Numbered from the stretch's first letter, positions 8,563 to 16,240 are shown. The stretch: 47,283 nt of DNA from Syntrophomonas sp. (GCA_016841875.1 JAENYG010000025.1:1-47283), one strand, 5' to 3'. The notes: a model not told the origin generated them from the sequence alone. Translations and numbers: made by a program.

Positions 8563-9090
8563 TTACCACCATGTTACCAAATAGGCACTTACTGCCCCCA
8601 GGGCTATAGCTAGCGCATAAGGAAAATATATTCCGGAATTGCTTTTTTCAATACTTTCCTTCAGCTTAATAGTTTTAACAAATGATAAAAAAACTCCCAC
8701 TAACAATTGATGGATGGTTTTCAGGAGTTTGCCTCTTAATAAGAGCAACCCTACAGCAATAAGCCCTCCCCAGAGTGCCATATACACAAAAGTATGAAAA
8801 GCAAATAGATAGCCTTTAAAAACTCCAACTACCCCCAGCAGTTTAACATCCCCAGCACCCATGCCGCCCATGGCAAAAGGTATAAAGAGAAAAGCTAATC
8901 CGGCAGCAAAGCCTTTAAGGGAAAACACTAATCCCTCCAGGCCTCCGGTATATAGATTCCATCCTAATCCAAAAATCAAACCGCTTAATATAAGGTAATT
9001 GGGAATACGCTGTTCTCGCTGGTCATAGACTACAGCAATCAGCAGAATCAATCCCAATATCACATCACTGAGGACCAATTCGATATTCAT
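8563..9090 (-). CDS. tadV: Prepilin peptidase TadV/CpaA (A24 family)
   Basis: A 175-residue polytopic membrane peptidase with about five or six hydrophobic segments. It has both catalytic aspartates of the A24 aspartic peptidases: one in VYDQREQRIPN (near residue 23) and one in GMGAGDVKLLG (near residue 80, the GxGD motif). It lacks the N-terminal methylase domain of PilD, as is usual for TadV/CpaA. It cleaves Flp prepilins and TadE-type pseudopilins after the Gly in the GQGMAEY-type site. It lies between flp and tadE; the gap to flp holds a strong hairpin (9128-9157). Confidence 0.93.
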   Translation of the reverse strand: MNIELVLSDVILGLILLIAVVYDQREQRIPNYLILSGLIFGLGWNLYTGGLEGLVFSLKGFAAGLAFLFIPFAMGGMGAGDVKLLGVVGVFKGYLFAFHTFVYMALWGGLIAVGLLLLRGKLLKTIHQLLVGVFLSFVKTIKLKESIEKSNSGIYFPYALAIALGAVSAYLVTWW

Positions 9091-9127
9091 AATGTTCTGG
9101 TCCCCCTCTTAATAATCAAAGAATTCA

Positions 9128-9157
9128 GTTATGCCCTGCACAGCTGCAGGGCATAAC
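9128..9157. promoter_or_regulatory. Hairpin between flp and tadV
   Basis: A perfect 13-bp inverted repeat (GTTATGCCCTGCA at 9128-9140 and its complement at 9145-9157) with a 4-base loop. It lies 26 bases after the flp stop codon. No T-run follows on either strand, so it is not a standard terminator. In pilin operons such hairpins often protect the pilin mRNA end or allow partial read-through, giving much more pilin than peptidase; here that is inference. Confidence 0.7.
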
Positions 9158-9182
9158 ATCAAAATTAGTATGTAAGCGTATA

Positions 9183-9350
9183 TTAACCGCCAAGATTTGT
9201 ACCTACCTCATTTACTTTGTTCCCTATTGCTCCACCTAATAATGTGAAACCAGCTATACATGCTATAGCTATAAATACCAGTATCAGTGCATATTCTGCC
9301 ATGCCCTGACCTTTTTCTTCGCTTACTAATCTTGTGAAAGTTTTTAACAT
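9183..9350 (-). CDS. flp: Flp-type major pilin
   Basis: A 55-residue Flp pilin. The N-terminal basic leader with EEKGQG is followed by MAEYALILVFIAIA, the classic Flp motif: cleavage after the Gly, then a hydrophobic helix with the conserved Glu-Tyr pair. The tail is short and polar and ends LGG. It has a very strong ribosome site (AGGAGGTG) and is the first gene of the minus-strand pilus operon, as expected for the major subunit. The processed pilin would be about 40 residues. The upstream region (9351-9784) must hold the operon promoter, but no convincing -35/-10 pair stands out. Confidence 0.93.
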   Translation of the reverse strand: MLKTFTRLVSEEKGQGMAEYALILVFIAIACIAGFTLLGGAIGNKVNEVGTNLGG

Positions 9351-9784
9351 CCTCTTCACCTCCTAAATTAATTAAATTCTGAATACTTCTATGGTAGCCT
9401 CATTTTTCCATGCCTTCAAGGTAGTTTTTTTAAAAGAATTTAAGACATTTGGTCATCACCCAAAAGGATTATACGGTATTAAATCCGGTAAATTATATCA
9501 TTCTATTGTATCTATTGTTACATCAGCAAAAAATGAGACTAATAGACGTATTTACATTATTATATAAAACAATTTATTATTAAATAGGACTTTAGTATTC
9601 TTTTCGCACTATATGTCAAGCTTTCCATGTTGGGAAATTATGTCCAAAAGTACTATTAATTATAGTATATTACATATTATCGTATTTTCCAGAATAAAGT
9701 TTAACTGCTTTATGTTAAAATACATTGAAGTTACTGCAATTGTTTACCATGGTTTATAACTACATTAAATTAAAGGAGTCGGTC
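9351..9784. other. AT-rich divergent intergenic region between flp and the lipoprotein gene
   Basis: This 434-base stretch separates the minus-strand pilus operon from the plus-strand lipoprotein gene. It contains no plausible gene. It is AT-rich and must carry promoters for both directions, but I find no pair of hexamers good enough to name. No known riboswitch motif (including c-di-GMP types) was recognised on either strand. Confidence 0.5.
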
Positions 9785-11056
9785 ATGATGAAAAACTCAT
9801 ACATAAAATATGTTTTTCTCTCCTTATTTGTCATTTTTCTATTTCTTTCTTCGGGCTGTTGAAAATCATCTCAACCTCAGGATGAGGTTATCAACGGTTA
9901 TTCACTTGCATTTGCAGAACTGGAAAGTGAGCATATGAGCCGTATTTCAATTAATTACAGCACCGAATCTGCCTATTTAGCAAACAAAGCTTTTGATATA
10001 GGCATATATGACAGCGGTTCATTGCTGGGAAAGACTACTTTAGGCAATGGGGATAATTTTCAAAAAGAATTAGAACCCGGGAAATATCAGATAAAGGTGA
10101 TAGACCCAGGCGATTATACCTTTGTCTATCTACCCGGAGAAGAAATCGAACTGCAGGATGGTATAGGAAAGATATATGCTATGGTAGAAAACTCCAAGAA
10201 CAGCACTGCTTCATCCGAACCGGTGAACTGGGAGCTTTATTATACTAAAAGCGGAAGTCCGGCGGGCGAAGAGCCAATAACCAGTGGCACCATCCCCTCT
10301 CTTAATCCGGGAGAATTATATACTATTGGATATAATCTGGAAGATTATGAGTTCAGTGACGCCGGCAACTATATGTTTAGACTTCTCAATCCAGGCAGTG
10401 ATGGCAGCAAGAGCGAGTGCTGGAGCGGCGCCATATACTGCTGTGGTCCGATCACAACTACTGAGGCAGCAATAAGCCTGGTCCCTAACCCCGGCAAATT
10501 AGTAATCAGCTGCAGAACTACCGGCGATGCCCCCTCAGGAGCATGGTATGAATTTATTGTAAATGATACCCAAAATGACCATAAAGAGGTTAGTAGAAAC
10601 AGCTTAAAAGCTGGTAGCAGCTATTCGGTACAACTTCCTCCCGGATCATATCAGGTAATTGAAAGTAAAACTAATGGCGCAGTTTCTTACAGTAAGTCTA
10701 TTAACGGAAATATAGCGCTGGGTTCAGGTCAAACGGTTTATCTTACGCTTACTAATCGTTTTCCGATAACCAAAGGCGCTCTCACCATAAGCGTATCTAC
10801 CGAAGGTAATGCCCCGGCAGATAGTACATACGGATTTACTATTAAAGGTCCGGAAGGTACTCTTACCAGGACTATTAAAGCAGGACAGACTGTATCAGTG
10901 GATTTAACCCCGGGAGCTTATGAAGTAACAGAAAGTAATACTGGTGGAGCAGCACAGGTTAGAAAATCTCCTGAAGGTAGTATTACCATCAAATCCGGCC
11001 AGACAAGCAATTTGAAAATAACCAACATCTACCCCAGCGAAAGCGAAGTTCAATAA
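9785..11056 (+). CDS. Surface lipoprotein with in-frame TGA after the lipobox (selenoprotein or nonsense allele)
   Basis: The frame opens at ATG 9785 behind AAAGGAG with a classic lipoprotein signal: a Lys-containing start, a hydrophobic core and LSSGC as lipobox (Cys is codon 25). Codon 26 is TGA (9860-9862); the same frame then runs open for 397 codons to 11056. The remainder holds beta-rich repeats: an N-terminal domain (about 45-135), then two related modules ending in ITNxxP-like strands (about 230-330 and 330-420), each with GxYxVxES, resembling prealbumin/SpaA-like folds. If TGA is a stop, only a 25-residue lipopeptide is made, plus perhaps an internal start at 9935 with a weak ribosome site. 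A perfect hairpin (9873-9889) just after the TGA fits bacterial SECIS spacing. The frame shows no other decay. A single TGG-to-TGA change or a sequence error are alternatives. Confidence 0.7.
9873..9889 (+). promoter_or_regulatory. SECIS-like hairpin downstream of TGA
   Basis: AACCTCA (9873-9879) pairs perfectly with TGAGGTT (9883-9889) around a GGA loop. The loop begins 17 bases after the TGA at 9860-9862 and starts with G. Known bacterial SECIS elements sit directly downstream of the UGA with a G at the start of a small apical loop, so geometry agrees. Chance is not excluded. Confidence 0.35.
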
Positions 11057-11112
11057 AGAAATAAAGCGAATATATTTTCTTTTCTGGAGGGAGAATTAAT
11101 TCTTCCTTCAGA

Positions 11113-11184
11113 AAACATGATGACAGTTATCCTGTTTCAAAAAAGATAAACCTAAAGAAAAACAGAATAACTGTCATCATGTTT
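11113..11184. terminator. Long inverted repeat between convergent genes
   Basis: Two 25-base arms (11113-11137 and 11160-11184) are complementary with one mismatch, around a 22-base A-rich loop. The repeat lies between the plus-strand lipoprotein gene and the minus-strand pilin gene that converge here, so it probably acts as a bidirectional terminator. The arm sequence is unlike the GGGACA repeat family elsewhere in the window. Confidence 0.55.
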
Positions 11185-11207
11185 CTTTGTCTCGTTCCCC
11201 CTTGAAC

Positions 11208-11366
11208 TCATATCTGATTGCCGATATCATTTACTTTTGCAGATAAGGCAGTACCCATCATCATATAACCAAACATGGCCGCCATTGCAATGAATAATAA
11301 AATCATAGTATATTCAGCCATACCCTGACCATTTTCATCTTTAGTTAACCTGATCAACACATCCAT
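11208..11366 (-). CDS. Flp-like pilin 2
   Basis: A 52-residue Flp/Fap pilin-like protein. A basic start with KDENGQG leads into MAEYTMILLFIAMAAMFGY, keeping the cleavage Gly and the Glu-Tyr pair, followed by an unusually methionine-rich helix and a short polar tail (AKVNDIGNQI). It resembles the main Flp pilin at 9183-9350 in its tail (KVN-[DE]-[IV]-G). The start ATG at 11366 has GGGAGGT seven bases upstream. It lies about 135 bases downstream of a third Flp-like gene on the same strand. It may be an alternative or minor pilin processed by TadV. Confidence 0.88.
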   Translation of the reverse strand: MDVLIRLTKDENGQGMAEYTMILLFIAMAAMFGYMMMGTALSAKVNDIGNQI

Positions 11367-11502
11367 CCAATGTACCTCCCTTATTCTAATTCGCTATTCA
11401 TGCTTATAACTACATTGTTAAGCTATTTTACCTGAATATAATACTTCTGGCAATTACACACCCCGATATTTTGCCCGGGGTGCGTAATTCGAGTATTAAT
11501 AA

Positions 11503-11664
11503 TTATTTCAATGATTGTGCAGCCAGATTTATATCGGCTGCAATAGCTTCGCTCAAATTTAAAAATATGGTCATGGTTGCCAGGCTGACTACCGTTACTA
11601 ATAGTGCATATTCAGCTGTAGCCTGCCCATCTTCCTCCTTGATCAACCTTATAATAGTATTCAT
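11503..11664 (-). CDS. Flp-like pilin 3
   Basis: A 53-residue pilin-like protein with KEEDGQ then ATAEYALLVTVVSLATMTIF. The Glu-Tyr pair and hydrophobic helix are kept, but the cleavage-site residue is Q-A rather than the usual G-M, so it belongs to the more divergent Flp-like class. The start at ATG 11664 is chosen for the GGGAGGG site just upstream; the frame could extend 20 codons further but lacks a ribosome site there. The gene lies 66 bases after the 264-residue gene on the same strand and may share a transcript with it. It could be a minor pilin. Confidence 0.85.
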   Translation of the reverse strand: MNTIIRLIKEEDGQATAEYALLVTVVSLATMTIFLNLSEAIAADINLAAQSLK

Positions 11665-11730
11665 ACTATCCCTCCCGTTGTGTTCTCTATACCTCCTCAA
11701 TAAAGTTAGCAACACTAAATCCACACTGGC

Positions 11731-12525
11731 TTAAGCCAATACTGCTTCCACCCTTTCAGCAGCATTTACGGCGTCCTCACGTGCAGAGAAATCTATCGAA
11801 ATTTCATCGCCCTGGTTTGCATTTCCTACTCCACTATTATCAACAGCCATCTCTGCTTCCACCCCGCTGTCGGGAACAATGTCGGCCTCTGCCAGCACCT
11901 CATCCACTGGCGCTACAGATGCATCCTCATCCAAAATATTGAAGCTTTCCGTGGTTCTCGCCAGGAGCAGCTGTATAATTTCTGAGTATCTGGAAAAATG
12001 CTTTATGGCAGTAGTTTTTTCAAAAACGTAATCGAATTTGCTCTGAATGTCGCTGCTCACTGTGGAAATACTCTCATCTTCCACTTCTGCCCCTTCCACA
12101 GCAGAAGCTGCTATCGCCCAGGTTTTGATATCTCCATTAGCCAAGAATACCAGCCCGCTGCGCTCGATTTGATCCCCTTCCTGACCAATTTCAGCGCACT
12201 GATCCAGGTAGCCCTGAATCGCGGTCTGCAGTTCTTCCAGTTTGGCCGGGTCTTTCATGGCTTTTGCTGCAATGTTAGGTGCTATAGTAACGTTACATTC
12301 CTCATCGCAACCGGCAGCATGCCTTCCTATAGCCGTTTTGTTACCGGGTACATTAGCCACGGTTATGTTGATTGATTCTCCCAGCGCCTCGGACAGTTGA
12401 GTGCTTAATTCTTTGAATTTTGGAGCTTTAGCTTCCGTATTAGGGTTGCGTATATTGCATGGTTTCTGTTGTATATTTTTCCCAGCATGGCTTAAGTCGA
12501 CCTGGCCCAGATTACCAACGCCCAT
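11731..12525 (-). CDS. Hypothetical protein, DUF6033-like
   Basis: A 264-residue protein with no signal peptide or membrane segment. Around residues 60-125 it has VTIAPNIAAKAMKDPAKLEEL and GYLDQC-type sequence, then ERSGLVFLANGDIKTWAIA. This resembles a clostridial family (DUF6033-like) of unknown function; the match is from memory and uncertain. The last 70 residues are very acidic and low in complexity. The start ATG 12525 has AAAGGAGGT upstream. An in-frame extension to 12654 would run through a palindromic repeat (12552-12636) and is not credible. The gene precedes two Flp-like pilin genes on the same strand, so it may be a pilus-linked factor. Confidence 0.7.
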   Translation of the reverse strand: MGVGNLGQVDLSHAGKNIQQKPCNIRNPNTEAKAPKFKELSTQLSEALGESINITVANVPGNKTAIGRHAAGCDEECNVTIAPNIAAKAMKDPAKLEELQTAIQGYLDQCAEIGQEGDQIERSGLVFLANGDIKTWAIAASAVEGAEVEDESISTVSSDIQSKFDYVFEKTTAIKHFSRYSEIIQLLLARTTESFNILDEDASVAPVDEVLAEADIVPDSGVEAEMAVDNSGVGNANQGDEISIDFSAREDAVNAAERVEAVLA

Positions 12526-12551
12526 TTCATACCTCCTTTCTTTTTTGCTAA

Positions 12552-12636
12552 GAGGAAACAAAGGGACGGTTCTCCTGTTTCCCAACTGATAAAGTAACAA
12601 TAATGAAGAAACAGAGAACCGTCCCCTGGTTTCCTC
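12552..12636. repeat. GGGACGGTTCT-type long palindrome, copy A
   Basis: Arms at about 12552-12580 and 12608-12636 are complementary over about 28 bases with one mismatch and one indel, both holding GGGACGGTTCT or its complement. The loop is about 27 bases. It lies directly upstream of the ribosome site of the 264-residue gene. The same core recurs at 45794-45871 and at 47222. Confidence 0.8.
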
Positions 12637-12798
12637 ATATCCCCTTGTTCTCACGGGGTGCTTTCTTGTTTAACAGGAATTGTAAGGCAATAACTTCGCA
12701 ATGTCCTAATTATTATAATTATCCTTATAAATTATCGAGATTTATGGGTATTTCCCTTAATAAAAAATGAATGATTCATTATTTACCATGCAAGGAAT

Positions 12799-12894
12799 GG
12801 GGACTCACATACCTGGAGTTCCTGATTGCTCCCTTGTATAGAGGAATGTCCCTGCTAAGGTCAGGAGACACACCAGCTTCGCAGGAATGTCACC
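12799..12894. repeat. Degenerate GGGACA-type palindromic repeats
   Basis: Two degenerate units. The first starts GGGGACTCACATACC (12799) and closes with GAGGAATGTCCC. The second starts GGAGACACACC (12864) and closes GCAGGAATGTCACC (12894), with a mismatch in the outer stem. CTAAGGTCAG precedes the second unit, as in the copy at 14837. Confidence 0.65.
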
Positions 12895-13079
12895 ATTATA
12901 TATCCTTTGACCACGATTATACCCCTAACCTTTAGCATGAATTTTATAGTACTTTAGCACAATTATAGGCCTTAAGTATTTTTTTGTATATATATTTATG
13001 ATAATATGTGACCACTTAATGGACAAGTCGGCCTTCGAATGATGGCAGGCAGTGTGGCGTCGGTCTCGGATTAAGGAAA

Positions 13080-13231
13080 GGGGACACACCCAGTTTGGGA
13101 GCACTGAGTTCTCTGGGGCAACCGTCGGAGATGGTAGGAAGTACACTGGGAATCTCGCGCTAAGGAACAGGGACACACCTTCCTTGAAGTTCCATGTTTG
13201 AAGGAATGTCCCCAAGTATAGGAATGTCCCC
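13080..13231. repeat. Nested GGGACA-type palindromic repeats
   Basis: An inner unit at 13170-13212 has stem GGGACA/TGTCCC, a CA/AA internal loop and inner stem CCTTC/GAAGG. An outer half-unit GGGGACACACC at 13080 can pair with a second GGAATGTCCCC ending at 13231, so one palindrome is nested in another. AAGGAANNGGGACACACC is shared with other copies. Confidence 0.8.
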
Positions 13232-13253
13232 ATGGTAAAGGAGATGGTTAATT

Positions 13254-14330
13254 ATGAGGAATATGCGGGGTGCGATTAGGAAGTTTTGTCTTGATGAGAG
13301 TGGAGCGGTCATGGTACTAGTAGCTCTGGGCATGGTGGTCTTAATTGGCATGGTAGGTCTGGTAATAGACAGCGGGCGGGTATACCTGGAACAGCAAAAA
13401 GTACAAAATGCCCTGGATGCAGCTGCTCTGGCCGGGGCTCAGGAACTACCTGATACCAATGCGGCCACCCTGACAGCCCTGGATTATGCTTCTTTGAACG
13501 GCTTGAATCCCGATGATGTGGTTATCTCATTCCCTACCAGCAGTCTGATGACAGTGGAGTATACAGAGGATGTGGATATGTATTTCCTGCCGGTGCTCAA
13601 CATCAATCAAAAATCGGTTAATGCTATTGCAGGAGCGGCCCAGGATTATTCTCCGGCCTGGGGAGCTTATACCCTCTTTTCCGGCAGCAGTACAACGCGC
13701 CTGCAAATCAATGGCAATACCTATTATATAGATGGCTCTTCCCATACTAATGATGACTTTAAAGCCAATGGCAGCAGCATAACTCTTACCGGCATTTGTG
13801 ATGCAGTGGGCAGCATCAGCGTGAATGGAAGCAGTATGAATATTCCTCATCGTCAAGCCTACTCCAGTTATATTGAACTGCCTGACTACTCCGAGCAGAT
13901 TCAGCAGCAGGCTGAAACGGCAGGTAATGTATTCCATACCGATGTTCATTACAATGGTAATAACGTGAATGTAGAAGACCCAATTTATGTGGAAGGGGAG
14001 GTACATTTGAATGGCAATGATATAAGTGGGTGTGGTGCCATTCTGGCCGAGGAAAACATCCATATTAATGGCAATATGATAAATAACAGCAGCAGCGATG
14101 CCATCTGCTTATATTCTCAGGGGGATATACATGTAAATGGAAACGATATAGAAATTCATGGTATTTTATATGCACCAAATGGTGAAATACAACTTAATGG
14201 CAATAATATTTGTATCACAGGCAAGGTAATTGCCAACACCATTTCTATAGCCGGCAACACCATTACCATAAGCGATGATGATACAGCCCTTGAGACCCTG
14301 CCTTCATCTGGCTGCAGACTAGTAATTTAG
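13254..14330 (+). CDS. TadG-like anchor with NGN-repeat beta-helix domain
   Basis: A 358-residue protein. The first 115 residues match the TadG-like proteins of this locus: DESGAVMVLVALGMVVLIG helix, then KVQNALDAAALAGAQELPDTN and a YxEDVDMYFLPVLNIN segment. The remainder carries at least seven short NGN or NGS motifs, each followed by alternating hydrophobic residues (INGNTYYI, VHLNGNDI, IHINGNMI, IHVNGNDIEI, IQLNGNNICI), spaced roughly 20-25 residues apart near the end. This is typical of a right-handed beta-helix or bactofilin-like stack (DUF7305-like). Start ATG 13254 has AAAGGAGA. It probably sits on the cell surface, held by the N-terminal helix, as a pilus-linked adhesin or tip component. 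It converges with a small minus-strand gene, overlapping its stop by four bases. Confidence 0.82.
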   Translation: MRNMRGAIRKFCLDESGAVMVLVALGMVVLIGMVGLVIDSGRVYLEQQKVQNALDAAALAGAQELPDTNAATLTALDYASLNGLNPDDVVISFPTSSLMTVEYTEDVDMYFLPVLNINQKSVNAIAGAAQDYSPAWGAYTLFSGSSTTRLQINGNTYYIDGSSHTNDDFKANGSSITLTGICDAVGSISVNGSSMNIPHRQAYSSYIELPDYSEQIQQQAETAGNVFHTDVHYNGNNVNVEDPIYVEGEVHLNGNDISGCGAILAEENIHINGNMINNSSSDAICLYSQGDIHVNGNDIEIHGILYAPNGEIQLNGNNICITGKVIANTISIAGNTITISDDDTALETLPSSGCRLVI

Positions 14331-14551
14331 AGTTCGCTCAATAGGCGCCGTTCTTTTGCTTCCAGTTCTCTAAGACGTATATAGATTTTATCTAAAAGAG
14401 CTTTCTGTTGATCAATAAAGCACTCTTCTACATCAGCATTTTCATATTGTTCAATTGTCTTAAGAATGACCGGAATGTTAAATTCTTTTAAGTCTCTTAT
14501 TTTCTTACGGGTATCCTGCAATGCTGCTGCTCTAAAATTTTCACTATCCAT
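14327..14551 (-). CDS. Small helical hypothetical protein
   Basis: A 74-residue, highly charged protein predicted to be all helix, with a likely coiled-coil second half (LLDKIYIRLRELEAKERR). No family recognised. ATG at 14551 has AGGTGAT at good spacing. It converges with and overlaps the beta-helix gene by four bases. The charged, heptad-like sequence and ribosome site support a real gene, but there is no functional clue. Confidence 0.55.
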   Translation of the reverse strand: MDSENFRAAALQDTRKKIRDLKEFNIPVILKTIEQYENADVEECFIDQQKALLDKIYIRLRELEAKERRLLSEL

Positions 14552-14666
14552 ATCATATCACCTGCAATATTTATACTTTCCTGCCGTACCTGTATAATTA
14601 GCTAGTGGAAGAAAAAAATACGTATATATTGTATCATGTAATAAGTCGCTAAGGAAAAGGAAACAA

Positions 14667-14891
14667 GGGGACACACTAGGCTGAGAAGTATAAGAAAGCT
14701 AAGTGCTGCCATGGGTTGCTGGTGCTAAAATGAAGTTCTCTGGCTAAGGAACGGGGACACACCTGCCCTTGGAGAACTTGATGGCAGGAATGTCCCCATG
14801 CCATGGAATGTCCCCATTGCAGCAGGAATGTCCCGGCTAAGGTCAGGGGACACACCTATCTTGGGGCTCCCGTATTTATAGGAATGTCCCC
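14667..14891. repeat. Cluster of nested GGGACA-type palindromes
   Basis: Two complete units are visible: 14753-14797 (stem GGGGACA/TGTCCCC, inner stem CCTGCC/GGCAGG) and 14846-14891 (same outer stem, inner stem CCTAT/ATAGG). An extra left half lies at 14667 and extra right halves at 14809-14815 and 14829-14834, so palindromes appear nested or partly duplicated. The cluster fills the space up to 20 bases before the rlmL-like start codon. Confidence 0.85.
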
Positions 14892-14910
14892 ATTATGTAA
14901 GGAGTTTTGT

Positions 14911-16071
14911 ATGAGAAAAGTAGAATTGATAGCTACCTCGGCTTTTGGGCTGGAGGCGATTGTAGCCCATGAATTAAGACAGCTGGGATATGAAGAACTG
15001 AAGGTGGAAAATGGTAAGGTAACCTTTAAGGCTGACATTTCCGCCATCACCCGCTGCAATCTATGGCTGCGTACAGCAGACAGACTATTATTAAAAATCG
15101 GAGAGTTTGAAACCAAATCCTTTAACGATCTATTTGAAAAGACAAAAGCCCTCCCGTGGAATGATTGGATCCCAGGGGATGCTCAATTCCCGGTGGAGGG
15201 AAAATCCATAAAATCGCAGCTATTTAGCGTTCCAGACTGTCAGGGCATCGTAAAAAAAGCCATCGTGGAAAAAATGAAAGAAAAACATAAAGTCAATTGG
15301 TTCAAGGAAACCGGGCCCCGCTATCGGGTGGAGGTTGCCCTGCTCTCAGATATAGCTACTCTGACTATTGATACCAGCGGGGCTGGTCTGCATAAACGAG
15401 GATACCGCAAGATGTCAGGAGAGGCTCCTCTTAAAGAGACTCTGGCGGCTGCTTTAATAAGCATCAGCAGGTGGAAGCCGGACCGGGCACTGATTGACCC
15501 GTTTTGCGGCACCGGCACTATACCTATTGAAGCTGCATTAATTGGGCGCAATATTGCACCCGGTCTTAATAGAGACTTTGTATCAGAAACCTGGCCGCAG
15601 ATTCCCAGGCATATATGGAAGAGGTACCGGGATGAGGCCCAGGACTTGATTCTGCATGATCAACCTCTGGGCATCAGGGGTATCGATATAGATGCTGCTG
15701 CGGTGAAGCTGGCCAATTATCATGCGAAAGAGGCGGGACTAACCAATGTCATCTCTTTTCAACAGGGAGATGCCCGGGATTTAAATTCCCGCTATAAGTA
15801 TGGCTACCTGATTGCCAATCCACCCTATGGGGAACGCCTGTTAGAAAAGGAACCAGCAGAAAACCTTTACCGGGAGATGACAGAAGTTTTTCGAAGGTTA
15901 GATACCTGGTCATTTTATATTTTGACTTCCCACCCGGCCCTGGAGAGATTAATCAACCGAAAAAGCAGTAAACGCCGCAAAGTATATAATGGCCGGATAC
16001 AGTGCACCTATTACCAGTTTTTCGGTCCCCGCCCTGATAATCTGCAGGGTCCCTTTTCCCGCTCGGAATGA
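14911..16071 (+). CDS. rlmL: rRNA guanine-N2 methyltransferase, YpsC/RlmL family
   Basis: A 386-residue class I SAM-dependent RNA methyltransferase. It has an N-terminal ferredoxin-like and THUMP region (about 1-160) and a Rossmann methyltransferase domain with DPFCGTGTIPIEAAL as the SAM-binding motif (about residue 195) and ANPPYGERL as the catalytic NPPY motif (about 305). It matches the stand-alone YpsC/RlmL-N type that methylates 23S rRNA (m2G2445 in E. coli). The start ATG 14911 follows GGAG and gives the normal MRKVELIAT start; the frame also runs upstream through the palindromic repeats to 14803, which is spurious. Likely monocistronic. Confidence 0.92.
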   Translation: MRKVELIATSAFGLEAIVAHELRQLGYEELKVENGKVTFKADISAITRCNLWLRTADRLLLKIGEFETKSFNDLFEKTKALPWNDWIPGDAQFPVEGKSIKSQLFSVPDCQGIVKKAIVEKMKEKHKVNWFKETGPRYRVEVALLSDIATLTIDTSGAGLHKRGYRKMSGEAPLKETLAAALISISRWKPDRALIDPFCGTGTIPIEAALIGRNIAPGLNRDFVSETWPQIPRHIWKRYRDEAQDLILHDQPLGIRGIDIDAAAVKLANYHAKEAGLTNVISFQQGDARDLNSRYKYGYLIANPPYGERLLEKEPAENLYREMTEVFRRLDTWSFYILTSHPALERLINRKSSKRRKVYNGRIQCTYYQFFGPRPDNLQGPFSRSE

Positions 16072-16240
16072 CCCAAACAAAGAATACCTTATATAATTCA
16101 TTCCTTGGTCTCTTGAACTATAAAATATATACCTTGAAGCAATAATCAAAATCCAAGCAGTTTTATCCGTGCTGATGACCGGATAAATCATCACCAGCAA
16201 CCGCTTCCTCGAAAATTACAGCCATTAGGGACTCAATGCC

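Larger units (their letters stand above)
12655..13253. other. Gene-free region with palindromic repeats
   Basis: About 600 bases without a credible gene. The first 120 bases are AT-rich with ATTATAATT near 12713 that could serve as a -10 on the minus strand. The rest holds copies of the GGGACACACC/GGAATGTCCC repeat family at about 12799-12894 and 13080-13231, separated by an AT-rich stretch. The last repeat ends about 20 bases before the start of the next gene. Confidence 0.6.

Noticed and set aside
9935-11056. Independent gene starting at ATG 9935
   Set aside because: The ribosome site is weak, the same frame continues upstream through a good signal peptide, and a cytoplasmic form of this surface-type protein makes little sense.
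12526-12654. 43-residue extension of the 264-residue protein
   Set aside because: It would translate a palindromic repeat; ATG 12525 has an AAAGGAGGT site.
12799-14891. Repeats GGGACACACC/GGAATGTCCC as a CRISPR array
   Set aside because: Spacing is irregular, the units are hairpins with both halves conserved, spacers are not of even length, and no cas genes are near.
14803-14910. Extended N-terminus of the rlmL-like gene
   Set aside because: The upstream in-frame part lies in palindromic repeats, and the ATG at 14911 has a ribosome site and gives the normal family start.
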